From: CAWJMD01 sp963843835
Lineage (GTDB): Bacteria > Actinomycetota > Actinomycetes > Actinomycetales > CAWJMD01
NCBI GenBank assembly: GCA_963843835.1
Contig: CAWJMD010000001.1
Location: forward strand, 1,178,001 to 1,242,000
Reading direction: 5' to 3'
Length of the DNA: 64,000 nucleotides
Shown here: positions 1 through 8,732 of the stretch, piece by piece
Layout: each line of letters starts with the position of its first letter
How positions within the stretch are numbered: position 1 is the stretch's first letter
Notes under the pieces: generated by a model
What the model was told of the DNA's origin: nothing
The model's database searches: none
The model's input: only the letters and a program-made list of their open reading frames with translations
Program-made: the position numbers and the translations under genes

Positions 1-2
1 AG

Positions 3-479
3 GCGGCCGGCTACACCTTCGAGGCCGCCGACGCCTCGTTCGAGCTCCTGCTGCGCGAGGAGGTCTCCGGACGGCGGCTCGCGTACTTCCTGCCCGAGAG
101 CTGGCGGGTCATCACCGACTCACGTCCAGGCTCCGCCGCCCTCTCCGAGGCGACCGTGAAGCTCGTCGCCGGCGGCGAGCGCAAGGTCGCCACGGGGGAG
201 GGGAACGGCCCCGTCAACGCGCTCGACCACGCCCTGCGCCAGGCGCTCCTGCCCGCCTACCCCGAGCTCGACGACCTGGAGCTGATCGACTACCGCGTGC
301 GCATCCTCGACGCTGCCCACGGCACCGACGCCGTGACCCGCGTCCTGATCGAGACGGCCGGCCACAGCACCTCGTGGGAGACCGTCGGCGTCGCCGGCAA
401 CATCCTCGAGGCGTCCTGGGAGGCCCTGGTCGACGGGCTCACGTACGGCCTGCTCCGCGCGGGCGTCGAGCCCCGCTGA
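3..479 (+). CDS. cimA: Citramalate synthase, C-terminal part (5' end outside window)
   Basis: The visible 158 codons are the C-terminal LeuA-type dimerisation/allosteric domain of a citramalate or 2-isopropylmalate synthase. The enzyme condenses acetyl-CoA with a 2-keto acid at the entry to isoleucine or leucine synthesis. Family signatures are GEGNGPVNALD near codon 60 and the closing stretch TVGVAGNILEASWEAL, which fits CimA better than LeuA. The frame is open from base 3 to a TGA at 477-479. The catalytic TIM barrel lies off the window, so the CimA/LeuA choice rests on the C-terminus only. Confidence 0.85.
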   Translation, partial: AAGYTFEAADASFELLLREEVSGRRLAYFLPESWRVITDSRPGSAALSEATVKLVAGGERKVATGEGNGPVNALDHALRQALLPAYPELDDLELIDYRVRILDAAHGTDAVTRVLIETAGHSTSWETVGVAGNILEASWEALVDGLTYGLLRAGVEPR

Positions 480-500
480 CGCGTCGCCCCCGCGGGGGAG

Positions 501-1439
501 TCAGGCGACCGCGGTGCCCGGTCGGTCGGCGAAGTCCTTCTCGAGGATCTCGCGGTCCTCATCGTCGGCGATCGGCACCGTGACGGCGAGGTCCCACTCC
601 CGTGCCGACTCACCCTCGCGGCCGAGGGCGGCCAGTGCCCGCGCCCTGGCCTCGTGGGCGTAGGCGAGGTCGAAGTCGACGAGCCCGTGCCGCGTGCACA
701 CGTCCAGGCAGCGGTCGGCCGACCGCAGCGAGGCGTCCGGCTGGCCGGTCAGCAGCAGGACCTTGGCGATCATGTAGCAGGCGCGCGCCTCGTTCGCCGG
801 TCCGGCGCCCGTCGCCCGCTGCCAGTGGAAGGCCGCCGCGTAGGCCCGGCGCAGCATCTCCTCGTCGTCGTCGGCGGAGCGCTCGGGGGCGCCGACGAGC
901 TCCCAGACCGCGTTGTTCGTCTCGACGGCCTGCCGGCGGTGCCAGTCCCCGTCCGAGGGAGCGTCGCTGACGGGGTCCTCGCGCGTCGCCGGGAGCTCCC
1001 GACCCGTCTCCAGGACGGTCTTCATCGCGTCGAGGACCCACACCCAGCCGTCCTTGACGTTCGCCCACGTGAGCGGGCTGAACGCGAGGCCACCGTGGAC
1101 GAGTCGCACCCGCGTCAGGCCGGTGCCTGCGTCCTCGACCGTCCACTCGACCCGGCTCGGAGGCTCCTTCGCCATCGCGGCGTCGTAGAGCACCCGCCAC
1201 GTCTGCACGAAACGGCCCGGGGCTTTGGCCGTCGGGGGCTCCATCACCTCGATCTCGCCCTCGACCGCCGGACGGTCGTCGGCGCGCACCGTCCGGTAGA
1301 CATGCCCCTGCTGCGGCGGCTCGACGAACGAGGTGCCGTGGAAGTAGCGCCGGGTCCACTCGGAGTCGGTGATCGCCTCCCACACCTGCTGGGGCGTGGC
1401 GGAGATGTAGATCTGGTAGACGTGCGCGGTGATGGCCAT
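501..1439 (-). CDS. SRPBCC (AHSA1-like) protein with C-terminal helical repeat region
   Basis: A 312-aa protein. Residues 1-150 look like an AHSA1/SRPBCC ligand-binding fold (opening YQIYISATPQQVWEAIT, then FHGTSF and RVEWTVED). Residues 165-312 are helical and TPR-like (MIAKVLLLTGQPDASLRSAD). Proteins of this type usually follow an ArsR regulator, as here: the start lies 3 bases after the stop of the upstream ArsR gene, so the two are one transcript. The family binds small hydrophobic molecules or assists stress responses; the ligand here is unknown. The frame is intact and the ATG is at 1437-1439. Confidence 0.8.
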   Translation of the reverse strand: MAITAHVYQIYISATPQQVWEAITDSEWTRRYFHGTSFVEPPQQGHVYRTVRADDRPAVEGEIEVMEPPTAKAPGRFVQTWRVLYDAAMAKEPPSRVEWTVEDAGTGLTRVRLVHGGLAFSPLTWANVKDGWVWVLDAMKTVLETGRELPATREDPVSDAPSDGDWHRRQAVETNNAVWELVGAPERSADDDEEMLRRAYAAAFHWQRATGAGPANEARACYMIAKVLLLTGQPDASLRSADRCLDVCTRHGLVDFDLAYAHEARARALAALGREGESAREWDLAVTVPIADDEDREILEKDFADRPGTAVA

Positions 1440-1442
1440 GGC

Positions 1443-1781
1443 TCACTCCGTAGGTCGTTCCTGGGATGGGGCGCTCCGTCGGACCTCGAGGTCGAGGTCG
1501 ACGAGGGCAGAGGTGAACCGGCCCGAGTAGCGGCTGATCCACCGGTTGGCGATCTGCTCGATGGGCACGGGGTTGAGGTAGTGCCGTGTCGTGCGGCCCT
1601 GCGGCACGCGCACCACGAGATCGGCCTGCTCCAGCACCTGGATGTGCTTCATCACGCCGAAGCGCGTCATGCCGTCGAACCGTGCGGAGAGCTCGCCCAG
1701 CGTCTGACCGTCCTCGTCGAACAACGCGTCGAGGAGGGCACGCCGGGTCGGGTCCGCCAGGGCCCGGAAGACGTCGGTCAC
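1443..1781 (-). CDS. ArsR-family winged-helix repressor
   Basis: A 112-aa protein, nearly all winged helix: FRALADPTRRALLDAL at the N-terminus, then the recognition region MTRFGVMKHIQVLEQADLV and a wing with VPQGRTTRHYLN. It has no metal-binding cysteine motif, so it belongs to the ArsR subgroup paired with SRPBCC proteins rather than to the metal sensors. The GTG start at 1779-1781 is preceded at 6 nt by a -10 hexamer, implying a leaderless mRNA. A perfect palindrome lies just upstream and is the likely autoregulatory operator. It is co-transcribed with the SRPBCC gene. Confidence 0.88.
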   Translation of the reverse strand: MTDVFRALADPTRRALLDALFDEDGQTLGELSARFDGMTRFGVMKHIQVLEQADLVVRVPQGRTTRHYLNPVPIEQIANRWISRYSGRFTSALVDLDLEVRRSAPSQERPTE

Positions 1782-1787
1782 GCGGGG

Positions 1788-1793
1788 AGTATA
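1788..1793 (-). promoter_or_regulatory. -10 hexamer TATACT of arsR (leaderless)
   Basis: TATACT on the minus strand ends 6 nt before the arsR GTG, so transcription would begin at or next to the start codon. Confidence 0.6.
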
Positions 1794-1794
1794 G

Positions 1795-1810
1795 GTGACC
1801 AGATGGTCAC
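1795..1810. promoter_or_regulatory. Palindromic operator upstream of arsR
   Basis: GTGACCA-GA-TGGTCAC is a perfect 7-bp inverted repeat. It lies immediately upstream of the arsR -10 hexamer and overlaps the stop codon of the next gene. Its position suits autorepression by the ArsR protein; this is inferred, not shown. Confidence 0.55.
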
Positions 1811-2634
1811 ATGTGAAGGGTCGTCTCGGACAGGCGCGCGCCCGTGGCGAGCAGCCGCTCGCACACCTCGACCAGCCGGTCGCGCAGCGGCGCGGCCCGC
1901 TCGCTCAGCCGGCGCTGCCGACGGGCGTACTCCGCCCGGCCGTCGGCGGTCTCGACGGGCACCGGTCGGTAGCCGAGCGCGGACAGGTCGTACGGGGAGG
2001 CCTGCATGTCGAGGACCCTCACCTCGCGGGCGAGGTCGAAGCACGCCAGCAGCAGGTCGGACGACGTGGCCGGCCCCAGATGACCTGCCCACCTGTACAG
2101 GTCCATCGTCGCGTGCAGGCAGCCCGGCTGCTCCAGCTCGAGCACGCGAGACCTCGCCGGCTGCAACGCGTTCCGCGGCTTGGCGTCGTCGGTGAAGAAC
2201 CGGAAGGCGTCGAAGTGCGAGCAGGCCACCCGTTGGGACTCGACGACCTCGTCGGTCCCTGCGGACCCGAGTCGCAGCGGCCAGTCCTCGTGCCGCCGGC
2301 CTCCCTCGGGAACGTGGTAGACCATCGCCCACTCGTGCATCCCGAAGCACCCGAACTGCGGCGTGCGGGAGGCCGTGCGGGTGAGCAGGTCGTGGACGAA
2401 CCGCACCACCGCACGCCGGTCGCGCAGGAAGGCGGCGACGTCGAGGTGCACCTCTCCGTCGCCCTCGGCGTGCCACCGCCGGTCGAGGTGCTCGCGCCAG
2501 AGACCCTCCGGGTCGGCGGCGAGAGCCGTTCCCACGCCGGGGTGCCACCTACGCAGTGCTGCGGGTCGGAGCCGGTAGTAAGTGAACAGGAAGTCCTCGA
2601 CCGGGTGCTTCTCGCCGCGGCTCCGGCGCTGCAG
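1807..2634 (-). CDS. 3-methyladenine DNA glycosylase family protein, 5' end lost at the junction
   Basis: The protein resembles actinobacterial proteins usually annotated as 3-methyladenine DNA glycosylase. Visible signatures are HPVEDFLFTYYRLRP, LRRWHPG, FGCFGMHEWAMVYH, HFDAFRFFTDDA, EQPGCLHATMDLYRW and ASPYDLSALGY. An ATG at 2533-2535 is not the true start, because homology continues upstream in the same frame to about 2632. There the sequence stops matching at a CTGCAG and runs into trmI on the other strand. The N-terminal residues expected before RGEKHP are missing. The remaining frame is clean. The enzymatic function is an inherited family name rather than a proven activity. Confidence 0.75.
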   Translation of the reverse strand: MQRRSRGEKHPVEDFLFTYYRLRPAALRRWHPGVGTALAADPEGLWREHLDRRWHAEGDGEVHLDVAAFLRDRRAVVRFVHDLLTRTASRTPQFGCFGMHEWAMVYHVPEGGRRHEDWPLRLGSAGTDEVVESQRVACSHFDAFRFFTDDAKPRNALQPARSRVLELEQPGCLHATMDLYRWAGHLGPATSSDLLLACFDLAREVRVLDMQASPYDLSALGYRPVPVETADGRAEYARRQRRLSERAAPLRDRLVEVCERLLATGARLSETTLHM

Positions 2635-2637
2635 TCA
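2629..2637. other. Head-to-head junction of two 5'-truncated genes (probable chimera)
   Basis: The glycosylase-family gene (minus) and trmI (plus) meet here with both 5' ends missing and no intergenic DNA. The join overlaps a CTGCAG at 2629-2634. Frames upstream are clean; downstream they are full of single-base shifts. Confidence 0.7.
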
Positions 2638-3440
2638 CCCACAAGGGGTCGATCGCCCACGACACGCTGATCGGCCGCCCCGAGGGCACGTGATCACGAC
2701 CACCGGCGGCGTCACCTACCTGGCGCTGCGCCCGCTGCTCGCCGACTTCGTGCTGTCGATGCCGCGCGGCGCGACCGTGGTCTACCCGAAGGACGCCGGC
2801 CAGATCGTGCACATGGCCGACATCTTCCCCGGCGCGCGGGTGGTGGAGGCGGGCGTCGGGTCGGGTGCGCTGACGATGTCGCTGCTGCGGGCCGTCGGCG
2901 ACGAGGGCCTGGTGTCGTCGTACGAGCGACGCCGGACTTCGCCGAGATCGCCCGCCGCAACGTCGAGTCGTTCTTCGGCGGCCCGCACCCGGCCTGGAAG
3001 CTGACGGTCGGCGACCTGGCCGAGACGCTCGCCGAGACCGAGGTGGACCGGGTGGTGCTCGACATGCTCGCGCCGTGGGAGTGCCTCGACGCCGTCTCCG
3101 GGGCGCTGGTGCCGGGCGGGGTGCTGATCTGCTACGTCGCCACCGCCACCCAGCTGTCGCGGACCGCCGAGGCGCTGCGGGAGCACGGCACGTTCACCGA
3201 GCCGCAGCGCCTGGGAGTCGCTGGTGCGCGGCTGGCACCTGGAGGGGCTGGCGGTCCGGCCGGAGCACCGGATGGTCGGCCACACCGGCTTCCTGGTGAC
3301 CACCCGCCGGCTGGCCGACGGCGTCGCGCCGCCGCTGCGCCGCCGCCGGCCGGCCAAGGGCTGCCTCAGGCGCGACAGAGGCCTGGCGGACGGGCGACGG
3401 CCGACCGGATCGAGGCGACCGCACCGCGTCCGAGACATGA
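2637..3440 (+). CDS. trmI: tRNA (adenine-58-N1)-methyltransferase TrmI, 5'-truncated and frameshifted
   Basis: TrmI uses SAM to methylate N1 of A58 in tRNA. Sequence matching the family begins at THKGSIAHDTLIGRPEG, so roughly the first 30-40 residues are absent. The SAM site VEAGVGSGALT and the family block PRGATVVYPKDAGQIVHMADIFPGAR (in two halves) are clear. Frame changes are needed near 2691 (one base missing after acg), 2930, 3212 and 3370. With the last correction the protein ends SETASET-like at a TGA at 3438-3440. Its place directly before mpa is the usual actinobacterial order. The indels look like sequence artefacts. Confidence 0.78.
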
Positions 3441-3564
3441 GCTCCGGACGGCTCCGCGACAGGTCGCACGACACGCAGGGTGCAGGTTCCCCCGTGACCT
3501 GCCGAAGGTAGGGTCAGAAACTCGGCTCCCGCATCGGGAGTGCGCCCCAGGGGAGGTGACGCAC

Positions 3565-5336
3565 GTGCCGTCCACGGACCGTCCACAGACGACGCCCGCC
3601 GTCGTCAGCCACGTCCCGGCGCGACCTGGATCCGCAGGTCAGCGCCCTGCAGGACGAGGTCGACGCCCTGCGCCGGCGCCTCACCGATCGCCCGCGGCAG
3701 CAGCCGCGTGCTCGAGGAGCGGATGGCCGACCTGCAGGCCAACCTCGCCGCGGTCACCACCCAGAACGAGCGGCTGGTCGACACGCTCCAGGAGGCCCGC
3801 GACCAGATCGTCGCCCTGAAGGAGGAGGTCGACCGGCTGGCCCAGCCGCCGGCCGGCTTCGGCGTCTTCCTCGGCCGCAACGAGGACGACACCGTCGACA
3901 TCTTCACCGGCGGCCGCAAGCTGCGGGTCGCGGTGAGCCCCAGCGTCGAGCTGGACGAGCTGCGCCGCGGCCAGGAGGTCATGCTCAACGAGGCGATGAA
4001 CGTCGTCGCGGCGCTGGGCTTCGAGAGCATCGGCGAGGTCGTCCTGCTCAAGGAGGTGCTCGCCGACGGCGAGCGCGCGCTGGTCGTCGGGCACACCGAC
4101 GAGGAGCGGGTCGTCCGGCTCGCCGAGCCGCTGCGCGACGGAGCACCTGCGGGTGGGGGAGTCGCTGCTGCTGGAGCCGCGCTCCGGCTACGTCTACGAG
4201 CGGGTGCCCAAGTCCGAGGTCGAGGAGCTCGTCCTCGAAGAGGTCCCCGACATCGACTACACCCAGATCGGTGGCCTGGCCGCGCAGATCGAGATGATCC
4301 GCGACGCGGTCGAGCTGCCCTACCTGCACCCCGACCTGTTCAACGAGCACAAGCTGCGCCCGCCGAAGGGCGTGCTGCTCTACGGCCCGCCCGGGTGCGG
4401 CAAGACGCTGATCGCCAAGGCGGTCGCGAACTCGCTGGCCAAGAAGGTCGCCGAGGTGACCGGCAAGCCCGAGGGGCGCTCCTTCTTCCTCAACATCAAG
4501 GGCCCCGAGCTGCTCAACAAGTACGTCGGCGAGACCGAGCGGCACATCCGGCTGGTGTTCCCGCGGGCCCGCGAGAAGGCGTCCGAGGGCACGCCGGTCA
4601 TCGTCTTCTTCGACGAGATGGACTCGCTGTTCCGCACCCGCGGCTCCGGCGTGTCCTCCGACGTCGAGAACACCATCGTCCCGCAGCTGCTGTCCGAGAT
4701 CGACGGCGTCGAGGGTCTGGAGAACGTCCTCGTCATCGGCGCCTCGAACCGCGAGGACATGATCGACCCGGCGATCCTGCGGCCCGGCCGGCTGGACGTG
4801 AAGATCAAGATCGAGCGGCCGGACGCCGAGTCGGCGCGCGACATCTTCGCGAAGTACATCACCGCCGACCTGCCGCTGCACGCCGACGACCTCAAGGAGA
4901 ACGGCAGCAACCGCGAGGCCACCGTCGTCGGCGATGATCCAGCGCACCGTCGAGCGGATGTACTCCGAGCTCGAGGAGAACCGGTTCCTCGAGGTCACCT
5001 ACGCCAACGGCGACAAGGAGGTCCTGTACTTCAAGGACTTCAACTCCGGGCGCGATGATCCAGAACATCGTCGACCGGGCCAAGAAGATGGCGATCAAGG
5101 ACTTCCTCGACCTGGGCCAGAAGGGCATCCGGATCTCCCACCTGCTCGCGGCCTGCGTCGACGAGTTCAAGGAGAACGAGGACCTGCCGAACACCACGAA
5201 CCCCGACGACTGGGCCCGGATCTCGGGCAAGAAGGGCGAGCGGATCGTCTACATCCGCACGCTCATCCAGGGCAAGCAGGGCACCGAGGCCGGCCGGTCG
5301 ATCGACACCGTCGCCAACACCGGCCAGTACCTGTAG
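3565..5336 (+). CDS. mpa: Proteasome-activating AAA ATPase Mpa/ARC (frameshifted)
   Basis: Mpa unfolds pupylated proteins and feeds them to the 20S proteasome. Order of parts: N-terminal coiled coil (LQDEVDALRRRL, then ADLQANLAAVTTQNERLVD), OB interdomain, AAA module with Walker A GPPGCGKT (about 4387-4410) and Walker B VIVFFDEMD (about 4600). The C-terminus ends GQYL, with the penultimate tyrosine-type tail that docks in the proteasome alpha ring. GTG 3565 is preferred because GGGAGG lies 8 nt upstream. Frame shifts sit near 3640-3690, 4140, 4930 and 5051; the last two are one-base insertions inside the invariant blocks VVAMIQ and NSGAMIQ. Confidence 0.92.
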
Positions 5337-5354
5337 GTGCTGGCGTCCGGCGTT

Positions 5355-5372
5355 GATCACGCTGACGTGATC
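5355..5372. repeat. GATCACG/CGTGATC inverted repeat, copy 1 (3' end of mpa)
   Basis: Arms GATCACG (5355-5361) and CGTGATC (5366-5372) with a 4-nt loop, flanked by gtt and att. It sits between the convergent ends of mpa and the NUDIX gene and overlaps the NUDIX stop codon, so it may act as a bidirectional terminator. Nearly the same element recurs at 16.34 kb. Confidence 0.65.
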
Positions 5373-5892
5373 ATTCGCCGAGCAGGCCGGGGGCAATCCA
5401 ACGCTGCAACAGGACGCGGCCGTCCGGGACGAAGGGCCACTCGGGGTCGGCCAGCCGCGCGCGCAGCGCGTCGACGGTCATCCAGCTGCCCCAGGCGACC
5501 TCCTCGGCCTGGTGGGTGATCGGGCCGTCCCAGTCGTCGTGAACACGTGGCTGACCTGGCCGGGTCGAGTCGTCGGCGTAGCGCAACGGAACGAGCGGCT
5601 CGAGCGGCACGCCGGTGACGCCGAGCTCCTCGGCCACCTCGCGCGCCGCCGCGGCGGCCGGCTCCTCGCCGTACCGCAGACAGCCGGCGGCGAACGCGTC
5701 GTGCAGGCCCGGGAAGACGTCCTTGCCGTCGGTGCGCCGGTGCACGTAGACCCGGCCGGCTGGGTCACGCACCAGCACGGCGACCACGACGTGCGGGAGG
5801 TTGTCCCGGCGCACCATCGACCGGGGCGCCGAGCCCACCACCCGGCCCGCGTCGTCGACGATGGCCACCTGCTCCTCGGTGCCGCTGTTCAC
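5371..5892 (-). CDS. NUDIX hydrolase
   Basis: A 173-aa protein with a full NUDIX box (GCLRYGEEPAAAAAREVAEELGV, read as GX5EX7REVXEEXGV), preceded by VYVHRRTDGKDVFPGLHDAF and followed by EEVAWGSWMTVDAL. This arrangement is the isopentenyl-diphosphate-isomerase-like or general housekeeping NUDIX type. It would cleave a nucleoside diphosphate-linked substrate with Mg2+; the substrate is unknown. It lies between mpa and dop on the opposite strand. The stretch around 5540 also reads well in a second frame, so a compensated shift is possible there. Confidence 0.85.
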   Translation of the reverse strand: MNSGTEEQVAIVDDAGRVVGSAPRSMVRRDNLPHVVVAVLVRDPAGRVYVHRRTDGKDVFPGLHDAFAAGCLRYGEEPAAAAAREVAEELGVTGVPLEPLVPLRYADDSTRPGQPRVHDDWDGPITHQAEEVAWGSWMTVDALRARLADPEWPFVPDGRVLLQRWIAPGLLGE

Positions 5893-5914
5893 GGACCGGA
5901 GTCTGGCACCCGCG

Positions 5915-5920
5915 TACCCT
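5915..5920 (+). promoter_or_regulatory. -10 hexamer TACCCT of dop (leaderless)
   Basis: TACCCT ends 7 nt before the dop GTG, placing the transcript start at the start codon. Confidence 0.5.
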
Positions 5921-5927
5921 GGCTGCC

Positions 5928-7442
5928 GTGAGCGTGTGGCGGGTGATGGGGACCGAGACCGAGTACGGCATCTCGGTGCCCGGCAACCCGGGGGCCAACG
6001 CGATGCTGATCTCCTCCCAGATCGTCAACGCGTACGCGCAGCCCTCGGCGGCGCGCAACCGGCGTCCGCGGTGGGACTTCGAGGAGGAGAACCCGCTGCG
6101 GGACGCCCGCGGCTTCGACCTGGCCCGGGACGTCGCCGACCCCACCCAGCTGACCGACGAGGACGTCGGGCTGGCCAACGTGATCCTCACCAACGGCGCC
6201 CGGTTCTACGTCGACCACGCGCATCCCGAGTACTCCGGCCCCGAGTGCACCAACCCGCGCGACGCCCTGATCTGGGACCGCGCCGGTGAACGGATCATGG
6301 CCGAGGCCAGCCGGCGGGCGGCCCAGGTGCCGAACACGCAGCCGATCAACCTCTACAAGAACAACACCGACAACAAGGGCGCGTCCTACGGCACCCACGA
6401 GAACTACCTGATGCGCCGCGAGACGCCGTTCGCCGACATCGTCCGGCACCTCACGCCGTTCTTCGTGAGCCGCCAGGTGGTTGCCGGGTCCGGCCGGGTC
6501 GGGATCGGGCAGGACGGGCGAGGGAACGGTTTCCAGATCTCGCAGCGCGCCGACTTCTTCGAGGTCGAGGTCGGCCTGGAGACGACGCTGAAGCGACCGA
6601 TCATCAACACCCGGGACGAGCCGCACGCGGTGGCCGAGAAGTACCGCCGGCTGCACGTGATCATCGGCGACGCGAACCTGGCCGAGGTCTCGACCTACCT
6701 CAAGCTCGGCACCACCGCATTGGTGCTGGCGATGATCGAGGACCAGTTCCTCTCGATCGACCTCACCGTCGACCGGCCGGTGGCGACCCTGCACGCGGTG
6801 TCGCACGACCCGTCGCTGCGTGAGCTGGTCACCCTGCGGTCTGGGCGGACGCTGACCGCCGTCCAGCTCCAGATGGAGTACGCCGAGCAGGCACGCAAGT
6901 ACGTCGAGGACCGGTTCGGCTCCGACGCCGATCCGGTGACTGTCGACGTGCTGGAACGCTGGGAGTCGGTCCTCAGCCGGCTGGAGACCGATCCGATGTC
7001 GCTGTCCCGCGAGCTCGACTGGGTAGCGAAGCTGCAGATCCTCGAGGGCTACATCAACCGGGACGGGCTGGAGTGGAGCTCACCACGGCTTGAGGCGATC
7101 GACCTGCAGTACTCCGACGTCCGGCCGGACAAGGGGCTGTACAACCGGCTCGCGGCCAATGGCCGGTTCGACCGGATCGTCACCGACGCGGAGATCGACC
7201 GCGCGGTCACCGAGCCGCCCGAGGACACCCGGGCCTACTTCCGTGGCCGGTGCCTCGCGAAGTACCCCGACGAGGTCGCGGCCGCGTCCTGGGACTCGGT
7301 CATCTTCGACCTGCCCGGGCGCGACTCGCTCCAACGGGTGCCGACCCTCGAGCCGCTGCGCGGCACGAAGGAGCACGTCGGCGGACTGCTGGACCGCTGC
7401 GACACCGCCGACCAGCTGGTCGCGGCGCTCACCGGCGGCTGA
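5928..7442 (+). CDS. dop: Deamidase/depupylase of Pup (Dop)
   Basis: Dop converts the C-terminal glutamine of Pup to glutamate and removes Pup from targets. It is a 504-aa protein of the carboxylate-amine ligase fold. Family marks are MGTETEYGIS at the N-terminus, HAHPEYSGPECTNP, the nucleotide/metal region NNTDNKGASYGTHENY, INTRDEPHAVAEKYRRLHV and C-terminal SWDSVIFDLPGRDSL. The frame is intact from GTG 5928; a start at GTG 5943 (VMGTE) cannot be excluded. Pup ends in GGQ here, so the deamidase step is required. Confidence 0.95.
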   Translation: MSVWRVMGTETEYGISVPGNPGANAMLISSQIVNAYAQPSAARNRRPRWDFEEENPLRDARGFDLARDVADPTQLTDEDVGLANVILTNGARFYVDHAHPEYSGPECTNPRDALIWDRAGERIMAEASRRAAQVPNTQPINLYKNNTDNKGASYGTHENYLMRRETPFADIVRHLTPFFVSRQVVAGSGRVGIGQDGRGNGFQISQRADFFEVEVGLETTLKRPIINTRDEPHAVAEKYRRLHVIIGDANLAEVSTYLKLGTTALVLAMIEDQFLSIDLTVDRPVATLHAVSHDPSLRELVTLRSGRTLTAVQLQMEYAEQARKYVEDRFGSDADPVTVDVLERWESVLSRLETDPMSLSRELDWVAKLQILEGYINRDGLEWSSPRLEAIDLQYSDVRPDKGLYNRLAANGRFDRIVTDAEIDRAVTEPPEDTRAYFRGRCLAKYPDEVAAASWDSVIFDLPGRDSLQRVPTLEPLRGTKEHVGGLLDRCDTADQLVAALTGG

Positions 7443-7620
7443 GCCCGGTGCGACACCGAGTTCACCGCTGACTCCCCGTCCCACGTGTCGGTCTACCGCC
7501 TGCCCCTGGCTAGGTCCGCACGCGGACGGCCACGATCTTTCGGCTACTGGACCTCCTGGGTTGCGTCCCGGGTGCCGACTAAGGTCGAAGAAGATCCAGG
7601 GAGCAGTGGGAGGGCACCAG

Positions 7621-7830
7621 ATGGCGAGCAAGGACACCGGCGGTCAGAAGCGGACGAGCAAGACCTCCGAGGAGGTCGAGGAGACCGAGGTCGCGGCGTC
7701 GACCGATGTCGCCGAGCGCAAGGAGAAGCTCGACGACGACATCGACGCGATGCTGGACGAGATCGATGACGTCCTCGAGACCAACTCAGAGGATTTTGTA
7801 CGGGGCTTCGTGCAAAAGGGCGGTCAGTGA
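7621..7830 (+). CDS. pup: Prokaryotic ubiquitin-like protein Pup
   Basis: A 69-aa protein of low complexity, rich in acidic residues and lysine, ending VRGFVQKGGQ. The C-terminal Gly-Gly-Gln is the form that Dop must deamidate before PafA can attach it to lysines. The central stretch VAERKEKLDDDIDAMLDEIDDVLE is the helical part that binds the Mpa coiled coil. GGGAGG lies 7 nt before the ATG. A possible -10 TAAGGT is at 7579-7584 in the dop-pup gap. The frame is intact. Confidence 0.97.
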   Translation: MASKDTGGQKRTSKTSEEVEETEVAASTDVAERKEKLDDDIDAMLDEIDDVLETNSEDFVRGFVQKGGQ

Positions 7831-7942
7831 TCTTGGTCCGTCAGAATCGTGAGCTGACCATGCACGAGGACGTGAAATTCTGCGTGGTTGTGACGCTGGC
7901 TGGCGAGGACGCCTTCGCGCCAATCGCGCGGCGAAGGACGGG

Positions 7943-7967
7943 CTGCAGACCCGCTGCAGAACTGCAG
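7943..7967. repeat. Three CTGCAG hexamers in the pup-endonuclease gap
   Basis: CTGCAG occurs at 7943, 7954 and 7962 within 25 bases. The gap 7831-8002 otherwise holds no recognisable gene and has a lower GC content than its surroundings. Confidence 0.4.
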
Positions 7968-8002
7968 AGCCCGGTGGGCCCGCGAACACCGACCGCGGAA
8001 AC

Positions 8003-8570
8003 TTGAGGACGCGCCGGCGACCGAGCTCGACAAAATGGTGCCGGCGTTGCCGCTGTGTCAAGCCGCTCGCCGATTTCGGGCCGCATGCCACCGACGCCAC
8101 GACGGCAAGCAGACCTACTGTCGGGCCTGCTTCGCGGATACGATACCGCAAGCGGCGCGAGCGGGAGGGACACGTCGTCCGGCCGGCAGAAGTCCCGGCC
8201 GGGCAGAAGTTCTGCCGCGGCTGCCAGCGCGTCCTCCGGTTGAAGCTGGGCTGCTCGCTCGACGACGAAGACGGTCTTGCGTTCCAGTGCAAGACCTGTG
8301 TGTCCGGGAGGACCGCGCCGATCACCTCGCTCGCAGCTACGGGATATCCGTGGCTCAGCTCGAGGACATGCTGGCGGCCCAGCACGGCGTCTGCGCGATC
8401 TGCCAGACGGCGCCGGCCATCCACGTCGACCACGACCACCGGAACGGTCAAGATCCGCGGCCTGCTGTGCTTCCGGTGCAATGCTGCCCTGGGACAACTG
8501 CGACGACGACCCGTTCGTCCTGCGCCGAGCCGCTCGTTACCTCGAGCGGTCGAGCATCGTCCGCGCGTGA
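8003..8570 (+). CDS. Endonuclease VII-like HNH nuclease (frameshifted)
   Basis: This is a recombination endonuclease VII family (HNH/treble-clef) protein of about 190 aa. After frame repair it shows two zinc-knuckle pairs, KWCRRCRCVKPLADFG with YCRACFAD and KFCRGCQRVL with CKTC. The nuclease core is CAICQTAPAIHVDHDHRNGK followed by IRGLLCFRCNAALGQL, with the DHDH and N residues of the active site. Shifts include a missing base at 8100/8101 and an extra base at 8449. Such genes are commonly seen between pup and prcB in actinobacteria; a role in protein degradation is not established. The TTG start at 8003 is uncertain. Confidence 0.78.
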
Positions 8571-8732
8571 CGGACGGTCATCGGACCTGGCACGCCCACG
8601 CCGACCCGTCGGTGCTCGAGCGGCATGCTCAGGGCACAGCTGTCCGAGGCCGACTTCGGTGCCGCCTCCTGACGGCTCGCCGGTCGCAGTAGGGTCGGGC
8701 TCGTCCGTGCGGTCACGCGAGAGAGGGAACCG

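Noticed and set aside
7943..7967. The CTGCAG triplet as further mis-join scars
   Set aside because: Unlike at 2.63 kb, no gene is truncated here; pup ends normally upstream and the HNH gene begins downstream.
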